DNA from: Bacteroidales bacterium
GTDB taxonomy: Bacteria > Bacteroidota > Bacteroidia > Bacteroidales > UBA3824
DNA length: 64,000 bases
NCBI GenBank assembly: GCA_016293845.1
Contig: JAEDDH010000020.1
Coordinates: 1 to 64,000, forward strand
Reading direction: 5' to 3'
Positions within the stretch are counted from its first letter, which is position 1. Every line of letters begins with the position of its first letter. The position numbers were made by a program, and so were the translations under genes. Shown here piece by piece: positions 61,836-64,000 of the stretch. The notes under the pieces were generated by a model. The model had not been told where the DNA came from. It saw only the letters and a list, made by a program, of their open reading frames with translations, and did no database searches.

Positions 61836-62857
61836 TTATTTATTTACTATTTTTTGTTGGAATGTGTGTTTTAATAGTATATTAGTATATACTTGTCGGT
61901 AGTTTTCTTTAATTATGTTTATTATGTCTTTATTATTTAATAGAAAAGCACACAACCTGCAAATATGCCAACTCCTTGTATCAATTGTATCATAACGAGG
62001 GTCTATCTTGGTTACAAATTCCAATATTTTTTTTGGTCCTTCATTATAAAGCCATATTTTTATGAAATCATTAAATGGATACTCATATAGTTCTTTTATT
62101 GTGTGTTTTGTCGTGTCTCCTAAGTATAAGTATGGTATATTGTGGCTTGTCAATCCACAACACGCAAACATCTTATTGTTTGCATTTATCGTAATTGCTT
62201 CAAATAAACTGTTACATCTATTTGTGCATATTGTTTTATTTTGAGTTCCTTTCGATAATTCATTTTCACTTGACTTAGTGAATGGCATCCATATTCCATT
62301 TGTTATAATTATTTGTTTGTTGAATAACGCCTTGTATTTTTTAATACGACTGTCTTTAAAAATAATTTCGCTTTTAAAATGCTTGAAGGTCTAGCTTCGA
62401 CGTTTATTGCTATGGTTAATTTGAGTATTGCAGATGCTACTATCGCATTAATTATGTTGTCGTATGGTATCCATTTTAAATGTTCGTCGCCTGTACTTAG
62501 ATTTATTTCTGTAAGTCCTTCATTTATCAGTTCTTTTAGTATTATGTATGCTTTCTTGAAAGATGTTGCCCAATATCCGTTGCTTACGCACCTAACTAAT
62601 AGGTTCTTATTTTTCGCATATCTGATAATTGTCCTTAAATCATCTTTCAATGTAAAACATTCCCCACCTGTCAACACTAGTAATTTAATCGTTGGATACG
62701 CTTTTAATGAATCATCTATATATTGTTTCATTTCTGATAGTGTCATACGAGCGTTGTTTTGCGAATTGCAATTAAAACAACAATTCTTACACGCCGCTGT
62801 ACATTTGTTGGTGGTCAGCAGACTGATGGTAGTCGGGTTTATTACTAACCTTTGCAT
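61836..62857 (-). pseudogene. Radical SAM/SPASM protein, frameshifted
   Basis: From the ATG at 62857 the first frame encodes a radical SAM domain: CTAACKNC gives the CxxxCxxC iron-sulfur site (about residues 20-27), followed by the TGGECF SAM-binding motif. The frame fails near 62365 (run of T and A). From there a second frame reads IIFKDSRIKKYKALFNKQII and NGIWMPFTKSSENELSKG, running into the CTNRC ... FACCG ... HICRLC cluster of a SPASM-like auxiliary domain and ending at 61836. Repaired length is about 340 residues. Radical SAM/SPASM enzymes mostly modify peptides or proteins. The ORF start at 62887 lies inside the -7 box, so 62857 is preferred. Whether the shift is fixed or a slippery site is open. 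Confidence 0.7.
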
Positions 62858-62884
62858 CCTCTTTTCTTTATTGTTAATTCGATG

Positions 62885-62922
62885 CAAATATAGGTATTGA
62901 TATATATATATATATATATATA
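62885..62922 (-). promoter_or_regulatory. Promoter with an (AT)n tract in its spacer
   Basis: Minus-strand -7 box TATATTTG (62892-62885) lies 28 nt before the radical SAM ATG. Immediately upstream is a run of eleven TA units (62901-62922), covering the position expected for the -33 box (about 62913-62916) and part of the spacer. Gain or loss of TA units would move any upstream contact relative to the -7 box. Confidence 0.6.
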
Positions 62923-63004
62923 GTTAAGTCTGTATTATGAAATCGTTAACAATCCTTTATCGTTTTCATTCGTTTCCATTCGTTTTAATTTTTGTTCAAA
63001 AAAA

Positions 63005-63030
63005 AGAGCAATCGCGTAAGCGGTTGCTCT
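63005..63030 (-). terminator. Terminator of the uridine-kinase-like gene
   Basis: On the minus strand AGAGCAACCGC pairs with GCGATTGCTCT (one wobble) around a four-base loop, followed by eight T residues; 27 nt after the stop. Confidence 0.9.
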
Positions 63031-63056
63031 CTATATAATATTCGTGTTTTATCTGT

Positions 63057-64000
63057 TTAATAATGAAACGAACTTCCTGTTAAAAATTCCCTCAGGATTG
63101 ATGTCGGCGGTATCTCGTCGTCAGGTATTTCGCGGAAATACGAGAGGAATTTCAACAATCGCTGTGCCTCGCTGTATTCTGACGTGGTTTCGTTTACGCC
63201 GCGCAGAATAGGTGTTGCGTAACGCTTAATTACACCGAGTTCGTATGGTAGTGCCGAGTTGAACATTACGTCAGCCTCCTCTTGAAACGGGAAAATATTC
63301 TTATCCTCGCCTCTGCGCACTGATGGCCAACGTTTTATGGTTTCCTCTGCGCTGTAATGACGGTAGCGGTAATCGCGTATTATGCGGCGCAGCAGACGGT
63401 TGTCGGTGGTGGGTATTCGGTTGTGACTATCGATAGCCACCTGTGTGAGTGCCGAAACGTAGATTTTGTATTTGTTTTCGGCGGGAATTTTCTCGCTCAA
63501 TTTTGGATTGAGGGCGTGAATACCTTCCACCACAAACACCGTGTCGGCGCTGGCAGTCATTTTGTCGCCCTTGTATTCGCGTTGTCCTGTGTGAAAATTG
63601 AAAGTGGGCATCTCCACTTCTTTGCCTTCCATCATAGCAACCATATCGTTGTTAAACTGCGCATAATCCAAAGCCTCCAACGCTTCAAAATCGTATTCGC
63701 CATTTTCGTCTTTGGGAGTATCCTCGCGGTTAACAAAATAGTTGTCGAGCGAAATCTGCACAGGTTTCAATCCGCACACACCGAGTTGTACGCACAAACG
63801 CTTTGAGAATGTGGTTTTCCCCGACGACGACGGACCTGCAATCAGCACCAATTTTGTATTTTGTTTTTGCTTGATGGTTTCGGCAATTTCGGCAATTTTT
63901 TTCTCTTGGAGAGCCTCGCCAAGTTTGATAATAAGTCCGCAATCACCTGAATCAACAGATTTATTGATGCTATCTATTGTATTAATGTTTAATAGTTTAA
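63057..64000 (-). CDS. Uridine-kinase-like nucleoside kinase, partial (5' end outside the window)
   Basis: The reading frame is open to the window edge, so the start lies beyond 64000; the visible 313 or so residues are the C-terminal part. It is a phosphoribulokinase/uridine kinase-type P-loop kinase: Walker A AGPSSSGKTTF, then the conserved SLDNYFVNREDTP and VFVVEGIHALNP, and LLRRIIRDYRYRHYSAEETI. In Bacteroidales this domain is fused behind an N-terminal TGS domain (about 550 residues in total), and the visible upstream stretch (DCGLIIKLGEALQEKKIAEI) fits the linker in such fusions. Likely a cytosolic uridine/cytidine kinase, but the fusion form is less studied. Confidence 0.85.
   Translation of the reverse strand, partial: KLLNINTIDSINKSVDSGDCGLIIKLGEALQEKKIAEIAETIKQKQNTKLVLIAGPSSSGKTTFSKRLCVQLGVCGLKPVQISLDNYFVNREDTPKDENGEYDFEALEALDYAQFNNDMVAMMEGKEVEMPTFNFHTGQREYKGDKMTASADTVFVVEGIHALNPKLSEKIPAENKYKIYVSALTQVAIDSHNRIPTTDNRLLRRIIRDYRYRHYSAEETIKRWPSVRRGEDKNIFPFQEEADVMFNSALPYELGVIKRYATPILRGVNETTSEYSEAQRLLKFLSYFREIPDDEIPPTSILREFLTGSSFHY

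Noticed and set aside
1..64000. tRNA or rRNA genes and an integrase-type attachment site for the accessory islands
   Set aside because: I saw no cloverleaf, no rRNA-like stretch and no integrase or transposase other than Rpn-type nucleases; insertion boundaries could not be defined.

Overview
The window is a chromosomal segment from a member of the Bacteroidales (phylum Bacteroidota), probably a host-associated one. The evidence is the promoter type (TTTG, 20 nt, TAnnTTTG; six exact matches found), the near absence of Shine-Dalgarno sites before genes, many short lipoproteins and outer-membrane barrels, a type IX secretion sorting-tail relic, a fused glycogen synthase/glucan phosphorylase, and typical Bacteroidales housekeeping genes. 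No rRNA, tRNA or CRISPR array was recognised.

1-16 kb is mostly core genome: methylmalonyl-CoA decarboxylase alpha subunit (mmdA), a nitroreductase, an outer-membrane barrel, an RsmI-like methylase, mnmE, an unusual secreted Trp-Met repeat protein, a PhnP-like hydrolase, a large TPR lipoprotein with a strong promoter and terminator, and the 1417-residue glycogen enzyme. 16-19 kb is a toxin-antitoxin patch: a YoeB-type pair with an adjacent XRE regulator sharing repeated 19-bp sites, a broken small gene, a small HTH protein with an unusual upstream block, and a ParDE pair. An LTA-synthase-like protein and an Rpn-type nuclease follow.

22-32 kb alternates intact genes (NUDIX hydrolase, a PAS/SpoIIE phosphatase receptor, gluQRS, rmuC) with lineage-specific genes carrying frameshifts or stops. 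33-45 kb looks like an accessory island: a DUF4143-type ATPase behind three 33-bp repeats, an AAA-ATPase/PD-(D/E)XK protein, then a five-gene minus-strand block encoding two large dynamin-like GTPases, two small proteins and a possible uracil-DNA-glycosylase-fold protein. A predicted rod-shaped structured RNA with its own promoter and terminator sits directly upstream of the GTPases. Behind it are a decayed HigBA-type pair and a second Rpn nuclease. The dynamin block is the best candidate for an undescribed system, plausibly anti-phage defence by analogy with tandem dynamin-like (Eleos-type) loci.

45-57 kb returns to core genes: tsaC-like, prfB with its programmed frameshift, a SPOR-domain protein, thiL, a SpoIID-like protein, an AmpG-like transporter, a giant AsmA-like envelope protein and a Mur ligase, the last five closely packed and probably co-transcribed. 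57-63 kb is a second accessory cluster on the minus strand: a radical SAM/SPASM protein (frameshifted), a lipoprotein, a small membrane protein, a PH-like protein, an O-antigen-ligase-like protein, a barrel protein with a nonsense codon, and an S41 protease. An (AT)n tract lies inside its predicted promoter and suggests phase variation. The window ends inside a uridine-kinase-like gene.
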